Of a stretch of DNA of 64,000 nt, positions 51,565 through 60,836 are shown piece by piece. This DNA is from AP-16 sp036395835 (GTDB lineage Bacteria; Pseudomonadota; Alphaproteobacteria; Rhizobiales; Xanthobacteraceae): positions 32,212 through 96,211 of the forward strand of contig DASWCW010000113.1 of assembly GCA_036395835.1 (NCBI GenBank). Direction: 5' to 3'. Position numbers and translations under genes: made by a program. The notes under the pieces were generated by a model. The model saw only the letters and a list, made by a program, of their open reading frames with translations, did not search any database and was not told where the DNA came from. Positions within the stretch are counted from its first letter, which is position 1, and each line of letters starts with the position of its first letter.

Positions 51565-52992
51565 ATGCAATCGGCGACGCAGGCAATTCCGGCCACGAGC
51601 GAGCGACCCAGTCCGCGGGCGGTCGCCGCCGTGATCGAGGCGCTCGCGGCGCAATTCGGCAAAAGGCTGGTGACCTCGCTCGCCGTTCGCCAGCAGCACG
51701 CGCACACCGCGACCTGGCTCGAGAACCAGCCCGCCGATGCGGTGGTATTCGCGCAGCGCACCGAGGACGTGCAGGCGATCGTTCGTTTGTGCGCCAAGCA
51801 TGGAGTCCCGATCATCCCCTACGGCACCGGGACCTCGCTCGAAGGCCACCTCAACGCGCCGTTCGGCGGCATCAGCATCGATCTCAAGGACATGAACCGC
51901 GTGCTCGAGGTCCATGCCGGGGATCTCGACTGCGTGATCGAGCCGGGCGTGACCCGCAAGCAGCTCAACGAATATCTGCGCGACCAGGGCCTGTTCTTCC
52001 CGATCGATCCGGGGGCCGATGCCTCGCTCGGCGGCATGGCGGCGACGCGTGCGTCCGGCACGAACGCGGTGCGCTACGGCACCATGAAGGACAATGTGCT
52101 GGCGCTCACCGCGGTGCTCGCCAACGGCGAGATCCTGCATAGCGCCCGGCGCGCCAAGAAGACCTCGGCCGGCTACGACCTCACGCGGCTGCTGATCGGC
52201 TCGGAGGGGACGCTCGGCATCATCACCGAATTGACGCTGAAGCTCCACGGCATCCCGGAGGCGATCTCGGGCGGGGTGTGCCCGTTCCCTTCGGTCGAGG
52301 CGGCATGCAATGCGACGATCGCCACCATCCAGTCGGGCATCCCTGTGGCCCGCATCGAGCTGCTCGACGCGTTGATGGTGAAAGCCTGCAACCTGTATTC
52401 CAAGCTCAACCTGCCGGAATCTCCGGTGCTGTTCCTCGAATTTCACGGCAGCGAGGCTGGCGTTGCGGAACAATCGGACCGGTTCGGCGAGATCGCGGCC
52501 GAGTACGGCGGCGGCCCGTTCGAATGGGCCACAAAGGCGGAAGATCGCAGCCGATTGTGGCAGGCGCGGCACGACGCCTATTGGGCCGCCTTCAGGCTGC
52601 GCCCGGGCGCGCAGACGTTCGCCACCGACGTGTGCGTGCCGATCTCGCGGCTTGCCGAATGCGTGACCGAAACCCAGAAGGACATCGCGGCAAGCGGGCT
52701 GATCTGTCCGATCCTCGGCCACGTCGGCGACGGCAATTTTCACTGCGCGCCGCTCATCGACATGGAAAATCCGACGGAGATCAAGGCCGCGCAGGCATTC
52801 ATGAACCGCCTGGTCGAGCGGGCCCTGGCGATGGAGGGGACCTCGACCGGGGAGCACGGCATCGGCCAGGGCAAGATGAAATATCTCGAAGCGGAACATG
52901 GATCGGCGGCGCTCGAGGCCATGCGGGCGATCAAACGCGCGCTCGATCCGCACAACATCATGAACCCGGGCAAGATCGTCGTGCTCGGGTGA
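51565..52992 (+). CDS. FAD-binding oxidoreductase, D-lactate dehydrogenase/GlcD type
   Basis: A 475-residue flavoprotein of the FAD_binding_4 / FAD-oxidase_C family. FAD loop IIPYGTGTSLEGHL (about 85-98), DASLGGMAATRASGTNAVRYG, and the C-terminal metal/substrate region GHVGDGNFHCAPL plus TGEHGIGQGKMKYL. It oxidises a D-2-hydroxy acid such as D-lactate, passing electrons to the chain. No glcE/glcF nearby, so cytochrome-type D-lactate dehydrogenase is favoured over glycolate oxidase. Confidence 0.92.
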   Translation: MQSATQAIPATSERPSPRAVAAVIEALAAQFGKRLVTSLAVRQQHAHTATWLENQPADAVVFAQRTEDVQAIVRLCAKHGVPIIPYGTGTSLEGHLNAPFGGISIDLKDMNRVLEVHAGDLDCVIEPGVTRKQLNEYLRDQGLFFPIDPGADASLGGMAATRASGTNAVRYGTMKDNVLALTAVLANGEILHSARRAKKTSAGYDLTRLLIGSEGTLGIITELTLKLHGIPEAISGGVCPFPSVEAACNATIATIQSGIPVARIELLDALMVKACNLYSKLNLPESPVLFLEFHGSEAGVAEQSDRFGEIAAEYGGGPFEWATKAEDRSRLWQARHDAYWAAFRLRPGAQTFATDVCVPISRLAECVTETQKDIAASGLICPILGHVGDGNFHCAPLIDMENPTEIKAAQAFMNRLVERALAMEGTSTGEHGIGQGKMKYLEAEHGSAALEAMRAIKRALDPHNIMNPGKIVVLG

Positions 52993-53093
52993 GCCAGCAT
53001 GGGCCGACACAGAAACGCCCCAGAACTCCCGATTCTGCCTGAAGGCCGCGCGGCGGCAACTATCGGCATCGAGAGCCCAGGGGCCCGGAGCGC

Positions 53094-56000
53094 GTGGTGC
53101 AAGCGACTCTGCTCTCAATAGGCATTGCGATCATCCTGGCGCTGCTCGCGGCGCTGGTCGGGCCGCATTTCGTCGACTGGGGCCAGTACCGCTCGACCTT
53201 CGAGGCCGAGGCAAGCCGCCTCACCGGCATGCCGGTGCGGGTGGCCGGCGGCATCGATGCGCGGCTTTTGCCGACGCCCTCGCTGGTGCTCAAGGATGTG
53301 GAGGCCGGCGCCGGCGCCGCCGCGGACGCACCGCACATCCGCGCCCGCGAGCTGTCGATCGAGTTCGCGCTCGGTCCCTTGCTGCGCGCGCATTGGCGAG
53401 CCTCGGAGCTGCGCCTGCGCGCGCCGGAAATCCAGGTCGGGGTCGATCAGAATGGCGCGATCGGTTGGGCAGGAAGCTCCGCCGATCTCAATCCGGATCA
53501 ACTCTCGATCGATCGGTTCGTCATCGAGGGCGGCCGCGTCGTGCTGAGCGACGCGGCAAGCGGCGGCATCCTCGCGCTCGACCGGCTGGCGTTCGCAGGC
53601 GAATTTCGCTCGTTGCTCGGTCCTGCCAAAGGGGAGGGGACCTTCCAAGCCAACGGCGAGAGCTATCGATACGCGCTTGCGGCCGGCCGGCTCGAAGACG
53701 AGGCCGTCAAGCTGCACGTCGAGGTGGCCCCCGACAACCGCCCGTGGACGGCGGAAGCCGATGGCTTGGTGCGTTTCGCGAACGCAACGCCCGAGTTCGA
53801 CGGGACATTCAAGCTGGCACGTCCCGCCGGAGTCGTCGACGCGGCGGGGCACGGGGTGGCGCTCATTCCCTGGCGGGCCAACGGGCACGTCAAGGCCACG
53901 GCTGCGAACGCCCTGTTCGACAAGGCCGAATTTCAATATGGGCCCGACGAGCGCGCCATCCGATTGGGCGGAGCGGCGAATCTCAGGTTCGGCAAGGATC
54001 CGCGCTTCGACGCGGTGATTTCCGCGCGACAGCTCGATCTCGACGCTCTGCTGGCGTTGCCGGAAGGGGCGCGCCGCCTGCCCTTGGCCGCCGTGCAGCA
54101 ATTGGCCGAGCTCTTCACCGGGCCGCTCAAGCTGCCGATTTCCGGAAGAGTTGGAATCGGCATCGACAGCTTGACCCTTGCGGGCAGTCCGCTGCGCGAC
54201 GTGCGCGGAGACCTCACGTCCGACGCCCGGGGCTGGGATCTCGAACATTTCGAGTTCCGCGCACCCGGACTTACCTCGGCGCGCGTGAGCGGACGGCTCG
54301 GTTTTGCCGACCAGGGGGTCAGCTTTCGCGGGCCGGTCAGCATCGAGGCCAGTGACCCCAAGGCGCTGCTGGCCTGGCTCGAAGGGCGCTCCGCGGCAGC
54401 CCACGGATCGGCCGGCGCGTTGCGCGCGAGCGGCGAACTCATGCTCGGCTCCGACCGTATTGCGATCGAGCGGCTCAAGGCGGAGGTAGACCGCAAGGAG
54501 TTCGGCGGTCGTCTCGTCTACGTCTATCCGCTCTACCGCCAACCGGCTCGGCTCGAGCTGGAGCTCAAGGCCGCGGAGCTCGACTTGGACGAGCTCGCGA
54601 TGCTGGCGCCTGCGATCCTTGCCGGATCCAAGCCGGATTTCCCCGGCGAACTGCTGCTCTCGGCCGATATCGATCGCGCGATCCTCGCCGGCGTCGCCGC
54701 GAAGAATGCCAGCTTCAAGCTGAGCTATGACGCGTCCGGACTCGTGCTGGATCGCCTCTCGGTCGGCGATCTGGGTGGTGCATCGCTGAAACTCAGCGGG
54801 CGCATGCGCTCTCTGCTCAGCTCGCCTCACGGCACCATGAGCCTCGAGTTGAAGGCAGGCGCGCTCGAAGGGCTCGCGGCCGTCGCCGCCAAGCTGAGCC
54901 CAAGGATCGGGGAACCCATCCGCGCGACCATCACTCATCTTTCGCCGCTCGATGTTCGCGCCATCCTCACGATGGATGGCTTTGATAAAGCCGGCCAGCG
55001 TGCGATTTCCAAGCTTGCGATCGATGGGAAAGCCGGCGCGGCGCGGGTTCACCTCGTCTCCGAGGCGACCGGCAATCCGCTCGAGCCCGATGCGCTCGAA
55101 CTCAAGCTCGAGGGAAATCTCGCGGCCGACGAGGGGACGCAGCTTGCTGGGCTGTTGGGGTTCGGGCGCTGGGTCAATCTGGAGAAAGGTCCCGGAAGCG
55201 CCAGTCTCATGCTGCGCGGGCGTCCGTTCGGCGACCTCGACGTCGACGCGCAAATTGCGGCGAGCGGGCTTGCCGCCCGCGTGAAGGGCACGACGCATCT
55301 GCCGGATCGGGCCGGTTCGAGCGCCGGTCTCGACGTCGCGGTCTCCGCGACCGATGCCGCACCGTTATGGGGCCATGGCGCCTGGGGACAAAAGCTGCCG
55401 CTGAGCCTGAAAGCCCGGCTGTCGCATTCACCCGGCAAGCTCAGTTTCGAGGAGATCGCCGGCTCGATCCAAGGCTCGCCCGTCCGCGGCCGATTGGGAA
55501 TCGAGCTTGCGGCGATCCCGGCGATCGATGGGCACATCGAAGCGGAAGAGATCGTCGTCCCCGCCTTGCTGGCGGGCGCCATCGGCTTGCCCGCGCAGGC
55601 GGTAGCGCGGGACGGCTTGGCCTCGCCGGAGCCGTTCGATCCCGGATTGTTCGACAAGCTCACCGGCCGCATCGAGTTCGATGCCGCCCGGGCGATCTTC
55701 GCGCCGGGATTGAGGAGCCGATCGCTGCACGGGCTCCTGCGGCTCGGTCCGGGTGAGATCGCCTTCGAGAACATCGAAGGAACCCTCGGCGCGGGCCGCA
55801 TGCTCGGCGAGCTCGCGTTCCGCCGCGACGCCGCCGGGCTCTCCACGCACGCGAGGATCGCGCTCAACGATGTCGATACCTCCGCAATCGTGCCCGGCCC
55901 CGGTCAGCCCGCGGTGAACGGCCGCCTGACGCTGCAGGTCGAGGCCGACGGAACTGGCTACAGCCCCGCGACGCTCATGGGATCGCTCAAGGGCTCCGGA

Positions 56001-56795
56001 ACCATGTCGATTGCATCGGCGCGATTGGCCGGGCTCGATCCGCACGCGTTCGAAGCCGCAATTCGCGCTGCCGACCGCGGCGTTGCGATCAACCCCGCCA
56101 AGATGAGCGAGGTGGTCGACCCGGCCCTCGCGGCCGGTGACCTCATCCTAGCGCGAGCCGACGGCGCGCTGACCATCACGGCGGGTCAAGCGCGGATCTC
56201 GAACGTCATCGCCCACGGCGAGGGAGCCGATCTCGCGCTCAGCGCCACGCTCGATCTCGCCAGCAGGGCGCTGAATGCGCGCCTCACCTTGTCGGGTCCG
56301 GCGGACGGCGGGGCGCCCGGAACGGCGCGTCCCGACCTGTTCGTCGCGTTGCAGGGACCGGCGAATTCGCCGCAACGGACGATCGACGTCTCGGCTTTGG
56401 TGAACTGGCTGATGTTGCGCTCGCTCGATCGCGAGACGCGGCGGATGGAAGCGGTCGAAGCCGGCAAGCATGATCCGCCTGCCGCTGTCGAGCAGCCGAG
56501 CGTCACCGGCCGGCCCGAGCCGGAACCCCGCGCCGCGCCCAGCCCCCCGCAAGGGGAAACCTCCTCCGAGTTGCCGGGAAAGCCGAGGCAGCCGGAAACA
56601 GCCGCCGCGCCCGTGGAGCAAGCGCCGAGCCTGCCGCCGCCGGTCGAAATCCGGCCGCTACCCGGCCCGAGCCGAGCCGCGCGGCCGAAAGAGGGCTCCT
56701 CCCAACCGGCGCGTCCGCTTGCGCGCGAGGGGACCGTCTCGCCTCAACGGCAAAACCGCTCAATCTTCGATCGCTTATTCGGAACCCACAACTGA
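53094..56795 (+). CDS. AsmA family protein
   Basis: A 1233-residue envelope protein. One N-terminal helix (about 5-22, LLSIGIAIILALLAALVGPHFV) and the AsmA start VDWGQYRSTFEAEASRLTGMPVRVAGGIDARLLPTPSLVLKDV; then a long beta-rich region typical of bridge-like lipid transfer proteins, and the AsmA_2-like C-terminal domain (GRLTLQVEADGTGYSPATLMGSLKGSGTMSI). A Pro-rich tail (about 1130-1233) ends FDRLFGTHN. Likely involved in phospholipid transport between membranes, inferred from the family. Start GTG 53094 or 53097. Confidence 0.9.
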   Translation: MVQATLLSIGIAIILALLAALVGPHFVDWGQYRSTFEAEASRLTGMPVRVAGGIDARLLPTPSLVLKDVEAGAGAAADAPHIRARELSIEFALGPLLRAHWRASELRLRAPEIQVGVDQNGAIGWAGSSADLNPDQLSIDRFVIEGGRVVLSDAASGGILALDRLAFAGEFRSLLGPAKGEGTFQANGESYRYALAAGRLEDEAVKLHVEVAPDNRPWTAEADGLVRFANATPEFDGTFKLARPAGVVDAAGHGVALIPWRANGHVKATAANALFDKAEFQYGPDERAIRLGGAANLRFGKDPRFDAVISARQLDLDALLALPEGARRLPLAAVQQLAELFTGPLKLPISGRVGIGIDSLTLAGSPLRDVRGDLTSDARGWDLEHFEFRAPGLTSARVSGRLGFADQGVSFRGPVSIEASDPKALLAWLEGRSAAAHGSAGALRASGELMLGSDRIAIERLKAEVDRKEFGGRLVYVYPLYRQPARLELELKAAELDLDELAMLAPAILAGSKPDFPGELLLSADIDRAILAGVAAKNASFKLSYDASGLVLDRLSVGDLGGASLKLSGRMRSLLSSPHGTMSLELKAGALEGLAAVAAKLSPRIGEPIRATITHLSPLDVRAILTMDGFDKAGQRAISKLAIDGKAGAARVHLVSEATGNPLEPDALELKLEGNLAADEGTQLAGLLGFGRWVNLEKGPGSASLMLRGRPFGDLDVDAQIAASGLAARVKGTTHLPDRAGSSAGLDVAVSATDAAPLWGHGAWGQKLPLSLKARLSHSPGKLSFEEIAGSIQGSPVRGRLGIELAAIPAIDGHIEAEEIVVPALLAGAIGLPAQAVARDGLASPEPFDPGLFDKLTGRIEFDAARAIFAPGLRSRSLHGLLRLGPGEIAFENIEGTLGAGRMLGELAFRRDAAGLSTHARIALNDVDTSAIVPGPGQPAVNGRLTLQVEADGTGYSPATLMGSLKGSGTMSIASARLAGLDPHAFEAAIRAADRGVAINPAKMSEVVDPALAAGDLILARADGALTITAGQARISNVIAHGEGADLALSATLDLASRALNARLTLSGPADGGAPGTARPDLFVALQGPANSPQRTIDVSALVNWLMLRSLDRETRRMEAVEAGKHDPPAAVEQPSVTGRPEPEPRAAPSPPQGETSSELPGKPRQPETAAAPVEQAPSLPPPVEIRPLPGPSRAARPKEGSSQPARPLAREGTVSPQRQNRSIFDRLFGTHN

Positions 56796-57071
56796 GGGAG
56801 ACGGCTGCGGCAGGGCGCCGTTCGTGACCGGCTCCGAGCCGGCGTGGTCGCCGCCGCATTGCGATCGATAATAGTCGAGCACGAACAGCCGAATCGCCGA
56901 GGACAGATTGCCCTGACGCCGCCCGCCATCGATGGTGGCGACGAGATCGGACAGTGTCACGTTCCGGGCCGACGCGATCTCTTTCAGTCCCTTCCAGAAC
57001 GCGTCCTCGAGGCTCACGCTCGTCTTGTGCCCGGCGATCACGATCGATCGTTTGACGACCGGGGATTTCAT
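56775..57071 (-). CDS. Ribbon-helix-helix domain protein
   Basis: A 98-residue protein with an RHH_4-type fold: KRSIVIAGHKTSVSLEDAFWKGLKEIASARNVTLSDLVATID, then SSAIRLFVLDYYRSQ. A small DNA-binding regulator of unknown target, conserved beside DUF4169 and fumC in Rhizobiales. Its ATG overlaps the stop of the DUF4169 gene (ATGA); it overlaps the asmA-type gene end by 21 bases on the other strand. Confidence 0.9.
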   Translation of the reverse strand: MKSPVVKRSIVIAGHKTSVSLEDAFWKGLKEIASARNVTLSDLVATIDGGRRQGNLSSAIRLFVLDYYRSQCGGDHAGSEPVTNGALPQPSPSVVGSE

Positions 57072-57256
57072 TGATCCTCTCCTGTTTCGATCCGGCAGGC
57101 GTCGAGCTCGCGACCCGCCTTTTGCGCGCGCGCCTCGGCGAGCTTTCGTTCGGCCTTCGAGCGGCCGAACGAAAGGCGATTGGCAGCAGCGCGCACTTGC
57201 TTGGCGCGCCGCATCGCCTGCTTGCGAATGAATCCCAATTTGACGACCTCGCCCAT
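57068..57256 (-). CDS. DUF4169 family protein
   Basis: A 62-residue basic helical protein (MGEVVKLGFIRKQAMRRAKQ...). The MGEVVxL start, the ANRLSFGRSKAERKLAEARAQKA core and the C-terminal LDACRIETGEDQ match the DUF4169 pattern. Function unknown. Start at 57256 rather than the longer frame, whose upstream part is unlike the family. Coupled to the RHH gene by a four-base overlap. Confidence 0.88.
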   Translation of the reverse strand: MGEVVKLGFIRKQAMRRAKQVRAAANRLSFGRSKAERKLAEARAQKAGRELDACRIETGEDQ

Positions 57257-57563
57257 GTTGTCGCTCGCCGCTTCAGGGATGGCGCCGGGTCGTTCGGCGT
57301 ACGGTATCACAACGCCGGCACGATCGAGCCGGACTCCGCTTCCGGCAAAAAATTTCCGCAACGATGCCACGTCGGAGTTCCCGGAACGCAAACATGGCCC
57401 TCGCAGTGGCGAATTCGAGACACGTTTTTATGTCTCATAACCAAACGATATCGCGGAGTATTATTTTAGGGGAGTTGAAACGGACGCTCAAATGCAGAAA
57501 CGTCGCAGGCCGGCGGTAGCGCCAGCCCGAGTGCGGCATTGCGTTCGAATCCCGCAGAGCTGA

Positions 57564-59021
57564 TCAGCCGGGCCGTACCATTTTTTTAGGATCGATCGCT
57601 TTGTCGAACTCGTCGCGCGTCACGAAGCCCAGTCGAATCGCCTCCTCGCGCAGCGTGGTTCCGTTGGCATGCGCCGCTTTGGCGATCCGCGCCGCCTTGT
57701 CGTAGCCGATCTTCGGCGCCAGTGCGGTGACCAGCATCAGGGAACGCTCGAGCTGCTCGCGGATGCGCGGCTCGTTCGCCCGGATGCCGACCACGCAGCG
57801 GTCCGTGAACGAGACCGCCGCGTCACTCAGCAATCGCACCGATTGCAGCAGGGCGTGGACGAGCACCGGCTTGAATACGTTTAGCTCGAAATGCCCTTGG
57901 CTCGCCGCGACCGTGACCAGGGCATCATTGCCGAACACCTGACAGCACACCATGGTCAATGCCTCGCACTGCGTCGGATTGACCTTTCCGGGCATGATCG
58001 AGGAGCCGGGCTCGTTCTCCGGCAGGATCAGCTCGCCGAAACCGGAGCGCGGTCCGGAGCCGAGCAGGCGAATGTCATTGGCGATCTTGAAGAGGCCGGT
58101 AGCGACAGAGTTGATCGCGCCGTGCACGGCCGCATAGGCATCGTGAGACGCGAGCGCCTCGAATTTGTTGGGCGCGCTCACGAACGGCAGCTTGGTCAGC
58201 TCGGCCACTCTCGCCGCGAACAATCGCGCAAACCTCGGCTTGGCATTGAGTCCGGTCCCGACCGCCGTCCCGCCCTGCGCTAGCGGGTAGAGCGCGGCGA
58301 GCGATTGCTTCACGCGCTCGAGGCCCGAGCGCACCTGCGCGGCATAGCCGGAAAATTCCTGGCCCAGCGTCAGGGGAGTGGCGTCCTGCAGATGGGTTCG
58401 GCCGATCTTGACGATATCGGCGAACGTCTGGGCTTTCCGATCGAGCGCGGCATGAAGATGGGCGAACGCCGGAACGAGCCGCCGGCTGATCTCCTGCACG
58501 GCCGCGATGTGCATGGCCGTGGGAAAGCAGTCGTTCGAGGACTGGCTCATGTTGACGTGGTCGTTGGGATGGACGGGGCGCTTGGCGCCCAGCTCGCCGC
58601 CCAAAAGCTCGTTGGCGCGATTGGCGATCACTTCGTTGACGTTCATGTTGGTCTGGGTGCCGGAGCCTGTCTGCCAGACCACGAGCGGGAAATGATCATC
58701 GAGCTCGCCCTCGCTCACCTCGCGGGCAGCCCGGCCGATGGCGCGGGCGCGACGGGCGTCGAGCAGGCCGAGCTCGTGGTTCACTTCGGCCGCCGCCCGC
58801 TTGACGATCCCCAGCGCATGGATCAACGGCGGCGGCATCCGCTCGGTACCGATGGGGAAATTCTCGAGCGAGCGCTGGGTCTGGGCGCCCCAATAGCGGT
58901 CGGCCGGGACCGCGATGGGGCCGAAGCTGTCGGTCTCGGTGCGGGTTTTTGCCGTCGCTCGGGACGAGGCGCGCGGCGCGCGCCGATCCTGCCGCCGCTT
59001 GGAAACGCGCATCGCGCTCAC
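57564..59021 (-). CDS. fumC: Class II fumarate hydratase FumC
   Basis: A 485-residue fumarase of the TCA cycle, iron-independent. TRTETDSFGPIAVPADRYWGAQTQRSLENF is the family start; active-site loop GSSIMPGKVNPTQCE and NDHVNMSQSSNDCFPTAMH are intact. A basic 28-residue extension precedes the usual start; GTG 59021 overlaps the sspB stop (GTGA) and ATG 59012 is an alternative. Minus-strand order sspB-fumC, then a 307-base gap to DUF4169-RHH. Confidence 0.96.
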   Translation of the reverse strand: MSAMRVSKRRQDRRAPRASSRATAKTRTETDSFGPIAVPADRYWGAQTQRSLENFPIGTERMPPPLIHALGIVKRAAAEVNHELGLLDARRARAIGRAAREVSEGELDDHFPLVVWQTGSGTQTNMNVNEVIANRANELLGGELGAKRPVHPNDHVNMSQSSNDCFPTAMHIAAVQEISRRLVPAFAHLHAALDRKAQTFADIVKIGRTHLQDATPLTLGQEFSGYAAQVRSGLERVKQSLAALYPLAQGGTAVGTGLNAKPRFARLFAARVAELTKLPFVSAPNKFEALASHDAYAAVHGAINSVATGLFKIANDIRLLGSGPRSGFGELILPENEPGSSIMPGKVNPTQCEALTMVCCQVFGNDALVTVAASQGHFELNVFKPVLVHALLQSVRLLSDAAVSFTDRCVVGIRANEPRIREQLERSLMLVTALAPKIGYDKAARIAKAAHANGTTLREEAIRLGFVTRDEFDKAIDPKKMVRPG

Positions 59022-59566
59022 TTCTTGCGAAAGCGATCGAGCCGGACGACCTCGCCGCCCTTGCCGGGCGGTCGCGGCTCAGGCTCGCCGGCATCCGCGG
59101 GCGGTTGCGCCGGCAGCGGCAGCTTCGGTTCGTCCGCCGGAGCGATCGCCTGACTCGAGCCGCGCCGCACAGCTTCTTTGGCCTCGGCGGGCGCCGCCTC
59201 GGGTTGGCTCGCCAAGGTCTCGAACTGCAAGCCGAATTGCACCGAAGGATCGAAGAAGCCCTTGATCGCTTCCAACGGGATCACCAGCCGCTCCGGTATG
59301 CCCTTGAACGAGAGGCCGACCTCGAAGGCCTGGTCGGTGACAGCCAGATCCCAGAACTGGTGCTGGAGAACGATCGTCATCTCCTCCGGATGCTCGGCCT
59401 TGAGCCGCTCCGAGATCTTCAGGCCGGGCGCGTTGGTATCGAAAGTGACGTAGAAATGGTGCTCGCCGGGCAGCCCATTCCTGGCCACGTCGACGAGCAC
59501 GCGGCGCACCACGCCGCGCAGCGCTTCCTGCGCCAGAAGATCGTAGCGGATGTGGTCCGTCGGCAT
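59018..59566 (-). CDS. sspB: ClpXP adaptor SspB
   Basis: A 182-residue alphaproteobacterial SspB, delivering ssrA-tagged proteins to ClpXP. DHIRYDLLAQEALRGVVRRVLVDVA and HHFYVTFDTNAPGLKISERLKAEHPEEMTIVLQHQFWDL form the tag-binding domain; the flexible tail ends GGEVVRLDRFRKK, the ClpX-binding module. Start ATG 59566. It lies directly downstream of ssrA, the source of its ligand tag. Confidence 0.94.
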   Translation of the reverse strand: MPTDHIRYDLLAQEALRGVVRRVLVDVARNGLPGEHHFYVTFDTNAPGLKISERLKAEHPEEMTIVLQHQFWDLAVTDQAFEVGLSFKGIPERLVIPLEAIKGFFDPSVQFGLQFETLASQPEAAPAEAKEAVRRGSSQAIAPADEPKLPLPAQPPADAGEPEPRPPGKGGEVVRLDRFRKK

Positions 59567-59624
59567 GCAAGGCTCGTTCCGCGCGGGGGCGGAATCGGGA
59601 TCACTCGAATCGAGAGAGAATGTG

Positions 59625-59643
59625 AAGCGGACCGCGCCGGTCC
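59625..59643 (-). terminator. Hairpin between ssrA and sspB
   Basis: Perfect GCGGACC/GGTCCGC stem around a five-base loop, 21 bases past the tmRNA coding piece. Only a T-poor TTCACATT follows on the minus strand, so termination is partial at best; it may separate the stable RNA from the sspB message. Confidence 0.4.
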
Positions 59644-59663
59644 GCAAGCTTGCTCGAAACGCA

Positions 59664-59979
59664 AGTGGGGGCTTCTGTTGCCAGGTGCCCCCGAACCCCG
59701 CCTGACGCTGCTAAGACGCCAGGGCTTCAGATCGGTCTTTCAAACCGCGTTACGCGGCCTGAGCAACCGGAGCATAGTTGTCGTTGGCAACTATTGCTGT
59801 GGCCCGATAACGGCGGAACCATGCCGAGCAAAAGCGCGCCCTTTACGCCCTCGTCGATCCTGTTTCGCCCCCGCCGAAACCCGGCCGCGCCGGGGTTGGG
59901 TGGAGGCGCCGGGTACTGCCCCCGGGTCCGAAGGGTTTATTGCGACGGCCATTTATCGCCATAGCCGGCTTGCGCCGAC
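59664..59979 (-). ncRNA. ssrA: Transfer-messenger RNA, permuted two-piece type
   Basis: Read on the minus strand. The acceptor piece comes first (to about 59898): CCGGG-loop-CCCGG T-arm, then CGCCTCC-A-CC. After a 25-base spacer the coding piece begins GGGGGCGAAACAGGATCGAC (59872 down), whose GGGGGCG pairs with CGCCTCC to form the acceptor stem. The resume frame GCC AAC GAC ... GCG TAA (59788-59750) encodes ANDNYAPVAQAA, the degradation tag. The order acceptor-spacer-coding is the circularly permuted arrangement of alphaproteobacteria; processing by RNase P and others gives two pieces. The loop GGCAGTA replaces the canonical TTCRA T-loop. A TATATT at 59986-59991 is a candidate -10. Rescues stalled ribosomes; works with SspB. 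Confidence 0.96.
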
Positions 59980-60079
59980 GATCCCAATATAAGCGCGTCC
60001 GGCCGCGGGCGAAAGCCCGGACAGCTCCGGGAGGCGGCACAGCCTGATCGCATTGGCTCCGGGCGGGCCGCAATCGATT

Positions 60080-60168
60080 CCCTCCCCTCGAAACAGGGAG
60101 CAATGGGGTGGGGGTCGCGACCCCCTCCCGACCGCGGCGCGGTCGACCGGCCCTTTTTCAGGGGAGGG
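60080..60168. repeat. Palindromic CCTCCCC element (copy D, diverged)
   Basis: Begins CCCTCCCC and ends AGGGGAGGG, with an internal GGGGTGGGGGTCGCGACCCCC dyad and CCGCGGCGCGG. Shorter (89 bp) and less regular than the copies at 9941, 31823 and 42314. It fills the gap between ssrA and the chromate transporter genes. Confidence 0.6.
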
Positions 60169-60269
60169 TTCCGACAGCCGCCACGCAGGTGCGATTGTCC
60201 CGACGGCGGCGACGAACGAGCGGCCCGGACCGCCTTTTGCCATACCGCGGGTGGGGGTATGTCTCGGAA

Positions 60270-60836
60270 ATGGCCGAGCATGTCTCCGATTCCGCAGCCG
60301 ACGTGCCAACCCTTTCCCAGATCTTCCTCGCATTTCTGGCGGTGTCGCTCTCCGGCTTCGGCGGGACCTTGCCGTGGGCCTACCGCATGGTGGTCGAGAA
60401 GCGGCGCTGGATGACCGCCTCGGAGTTCAGCGAGGTGTTCTCGCTTTGCCAGTTCCTCCCCGGCGCCAATGTGGTGAATTTTTCCGTGGTGTTCGGCTCG
60501 CGGATGCGCGGGGTGCCGGGCGCGCTGGTATGCTTCTTCGGACTTGTAGGTCCCCCATTCGGCATCGTGCTGGTGCTCGGCGCGCTCTATGCGCGGTTCG
60601 GCGACGTCGAGGCGCTCGGGCGCGTTCTCGCCGGCATGGCCGCGGCGGCGTGCGGGCTGATCGCCGCCACGTCGGCGAAATTGGCCGAGCCGCTCATCCG
60701 CAGCCGGGCTTTTTGGGGCTGGGGCATCGTGCTCGCCGCCATCGTGGCGATCGGACTCGTCGGTTGGCCGCTGCCCTGGGTGCTGCTGGGGCTCGCCCCG
60801 CTGAGCATTGCGCTTGCCTGGTGGGAGCGGCGATGA
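60270..60836 (+). CDS. Chromate transporter, N-terminal-type half (ChrA family)
   Basis: A 188-residue half-length ChrA-like membrane protein with about five to six helices. LSQIFLAFLAVSLSGFGGTLPWAYRMVVEKRRWMTASEFSEVFSLCQFLPGANVVNFSVVFGSRM contains the FGG and LPGPN-like signatures (here FLPGAN). Start ATG 60270 (MAEHVSDSA). Overlaps the next half by four bases (ATGA), so the two are cotranslated and probably form a heterodimer equivalent to a full ChrA. Chromate or another oxyanion is the likely substrate. Confidence 0.9.
   Translation: MAEHVSDSAADVPTLSQIFLAFLAVSLSGFGGTLPWAYRMVVEKRRWMTASEFSEVFSLCQFLPGANVVNFSVVFGSRMRGVPGALVCFFGLVGPPFGIVLVLGALYARFGDVEALGRVLAGMAAAACGLIAATSAKLAEPLIRSRAFWGWGIVLAAIVAIGLVGWPLPWVLLGLAPLSIALAWWERR

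Noticed and set aside
57500..57563. tRNA-like GTTCGAATCCCGC before fumC end
   Set aside because: The five bases before TTCGAAT do not pair with those after it and no anticodon or acceptor stems can be drawn; not a tRNA.
59650..59964. Plus-strand 104-codon ORF and others
   Set aside because: They overlap the tmRNA gene read on the other strand.
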